Source of the DNA: Trileptium ribeirensis
Lineage: Eukaryota > Nematoda > Enoplea > Enoplida > Thoracostomopsidae
DNA length: 64,000 bases
Assembly: GCA_030248225.1 (NCBI GenBank)
Contig: JASANE010000842.1
Coordinates: 1 to 64,000, forward strand
Direction: 5' to 3'
Part shown: one piece after another, positions 62,470 to 64,000 of the stretch
Position numbering within the stretch: the stretch's first letter is position 1
Layout: each line of letters starts with the position of its first letter
Made by a program: the position numbers and the translations under genes
Notes under the pieces: generated by a model
Seen by the model: the letters and a program-made list of their open reading frames with translations, nothing else
Database searches by the model: none
What the model was told of the DNA's origin: nothing

Positions 62470-62561
62470 TTAGCTGCCGATAACTTCTGATCATCTCCCG
62501 TCCGCGCGCGTTTTTTGACTGTCTCGGTTGACCAGTCGTTATTACCATTCTGCCGTACTTT

Positions 62562-62880
62562 GGCAAAAAGTCGTATCGTGACCCTCAGTCGATTTTTAGT
62601 TATATGCACTACCAAAATAAGCGAAAAATTCTGCGTCGATTGCGCCGAGGCAGAAAGTCGTATCATTATTAACAGCTGAGATATGTCATATTGACTAGTG
62701 GTAAAAAGTCGTATACATAACATGTTGCACGCCTCCGCTTAGGCAAAAAGACGTATCTTTAACGATACGACTTTTTGCCCAAATAAGAGTGTGTTACTTT
62801 GGCAGAAAGTCGTATCGTGAAAGATACGTCTTTTTGCCTAAGTGTTGACTAGCAGCACGACATTGATACGGCTTTTTGTC
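62562..62880. promoter_or_regulatory. divergent intergenic region with eight copies of a 15-bp motif
   Basis: GGCAAAAAGTCGTATC-like motifs: forward at 62562, 62649, about 62699, 62742 and about 62808; reverse at about 62763, 62822 and 62865. Two pairs form inverted repeats about 5-10 bp apart. They lie between the transposase and the acidic gene, so they may be transposase-binding sites, a shared promoter, or both. Confidence 0.7.
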
Positions 62881-62951
62881 AAATTCTATATTTTATCAGT
62901 GCTAGTTTCAGATATTGATTTAAACTGCCTATTGCTAATAAATATCCTAAA

Positions 62952-64000
62952 ATGAGTTATCAAATTGATCGTAACAAAAATTATTTCTTTAAACGCATAC
63001 GTGGTAAATTAGAAGTATGTGTCAAATGGGATGATGAATCGGGTGGTGCAGCCAGTTATGTTCCACTTTCCACGTTGAAGCCGATTAACAGCACTGACTT
63101 GCTTGGTGGTGCGAAAATTCGATGGTGTAACACTGAATGGACTGGACACATTTTGCCAGTGGAAAGCACAGATGAACATGATTCCGACGACGATCTGCCT
63201 CTAGCATCTTATATCTGGTGAGATCCTTCGAGTTGTTATAACATTGTATTTTTGCAAGGTGTATCGTAGTTGCTTATAATTAACTGGATTGATGTTATAC
63301 TGGATTTACGATCAATTTAGAATAATTTCTTCCTATGTGATGGCTCACTTATATTCATATTTTCAGCTCAAGTGGAGCAACAGCAAATAAAACTTCATCT
63401 GGCGATACCGACAATTATGGTGCGGAACGGGATGCTTCATCAGTTGATCCTGAGCCACCGCTTGAATCCGACGCTGAATCAGAACTTGAGTGAGTTTAAC
63501 TTTAAATTTATGAGATATATTTTGGTTTTACACATTATAGGTCGTGCTGCCTGTATAAACGTTGTGACTTATTTCTTTATGAAAAAATATATCTGTTATA
63601 TTTGCCGTTCTTAATCATTATTTTCAGGTAACAGCACACCAGTTCCGCATTTTAATCCACTAATTATTTTTCAGAAAGTCATCAAAGTTCCGGAAGCCAA
63701 ATGACGATGACGATCCTCAAGACGACGACTACGTTGGAGAGAGCAATTCAAGTAGTGATTCAATCGATAGCGGTGACCAAAGCGACAACGATGATAACGG
63801 CAGCGACGCTATACAAAGCAACAACAATGATCAAATCAGCGACGTGCGCCGCCAAGATGGCGACGAACATGACAACGATGCTCCAGATGAAACCTATCCT
63901 GAACACGACACTGGCGATCAAGACGAAGACGGAGTTGGTGCTGAAGTAGACCATGACAGTGATGAACAGGTTGAAAATCCCAGACGAATACGCGCGAGAA
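62952..64000 (+). CDS. acidic spliced gene, possible second gene of the transposon (3' partial)
   Basis: Exons 62952-63217 (donor gtgaga), 63367-63489 (acceptor ttttcag, donor gtgagt) and 63675 onward (acceptor ttttcag), in frame and running off the window (238 codons seen). The first exon encodes a compact domain, KLEVCVKWDDE ... YVPLSTLKPI ... AKIRWCNTEWTGHILPVES. Its W-x(n)-G-H-I-L-P pattern resembles the SH3/Tudor-like module seen before BEN domains in invertebrate proteins. The rest is Asp/Glu/Ser-rich, ending in basic RRIRAR. It faces away from the transposase 0.4-0.5 kb off. Function unknown. A host gene next to the transposon is the alternative. Confidence 0.7.

Noticed and set aside
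1..64000. Prokaryotic features such as operons, CRISPR arrays, riboswitches or rho-independent terminators
   Set aside because: Spliced gene structure, LINEs and microsatellites show a eukaryotic genome; no spacer-repeat array with CRISPR geometry was seen.

Overview
This is a window of animal nuclear DNA: AT-rich, intron-rich and heavily invaded by transposable elements. It holds no operons, ribosome-binding sites or CRISPR arrays. Splice signals are of the GT..(T/C)AG kind. The transposon mix (RTE-, CR1- and L1/Tx1-like LINEs, Ty3/gypsy scraps, non-autonomous hAT elements, a DDE transposase carrying a DUF7869-like core, a possible Polinton/adintovirus relic) fits an invertebrate. I cannot fix the phylum from sequence alone.

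The dominant gene is a 13-exon SLC38A10 (SNAT10-like amino-acid transporter) orthologue on the + strand, 3309-48103. All 13 exons join in frame and give about 1,053 residues: an N-terminal transporter core (about 1-402) and a long hydrophilic, Lys/Glu- then Gln-rich tail with a conserved coiled coil. Only about 7% of the 44.8 kb is coding. Intron 2 appears to be a GC-AG intron.

Its introns are repeat reservoirs. Intron 1 holds one copy of a 1.15-kb non-autonomous hAT-like element, intron 10 an inverted pair and intron 11 a fourth copy. Other intronic contents are a foldback element just 5' of exon 6, a duplicated Cys-rich mini-ORF in intron 5, an RTE-like LINE relic in intron 7, and five consecutive perfect short hairpins in intron 10. 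Exon 11 is bracketed by two copies of a repeat that contains about 350-bp tandem units.

3' of the gene (48.1-58.3 kb) lie a decayed CR1-like LINE (minus), an L1/Tx1-like LINE (plus) with a nested MITE, two minisatellites, and a minus-strand fragment resembling a Polinton/adintovirus-associated protein.

The last 5 kb hold an unrecognised two-exon coding unit (minus, 59.2-59.7 kb). Beyond it is a nearly intact DDE transposase (minus, 60.7-62.5 kb) facing away from an acidic, spliced gene (plus, from 62952, leaving the window). About 320 bp between the last two carries eight copies of a 15-bp motif in both orientations. This layout suggests one autonomous DNA transposon with two divergent genes.
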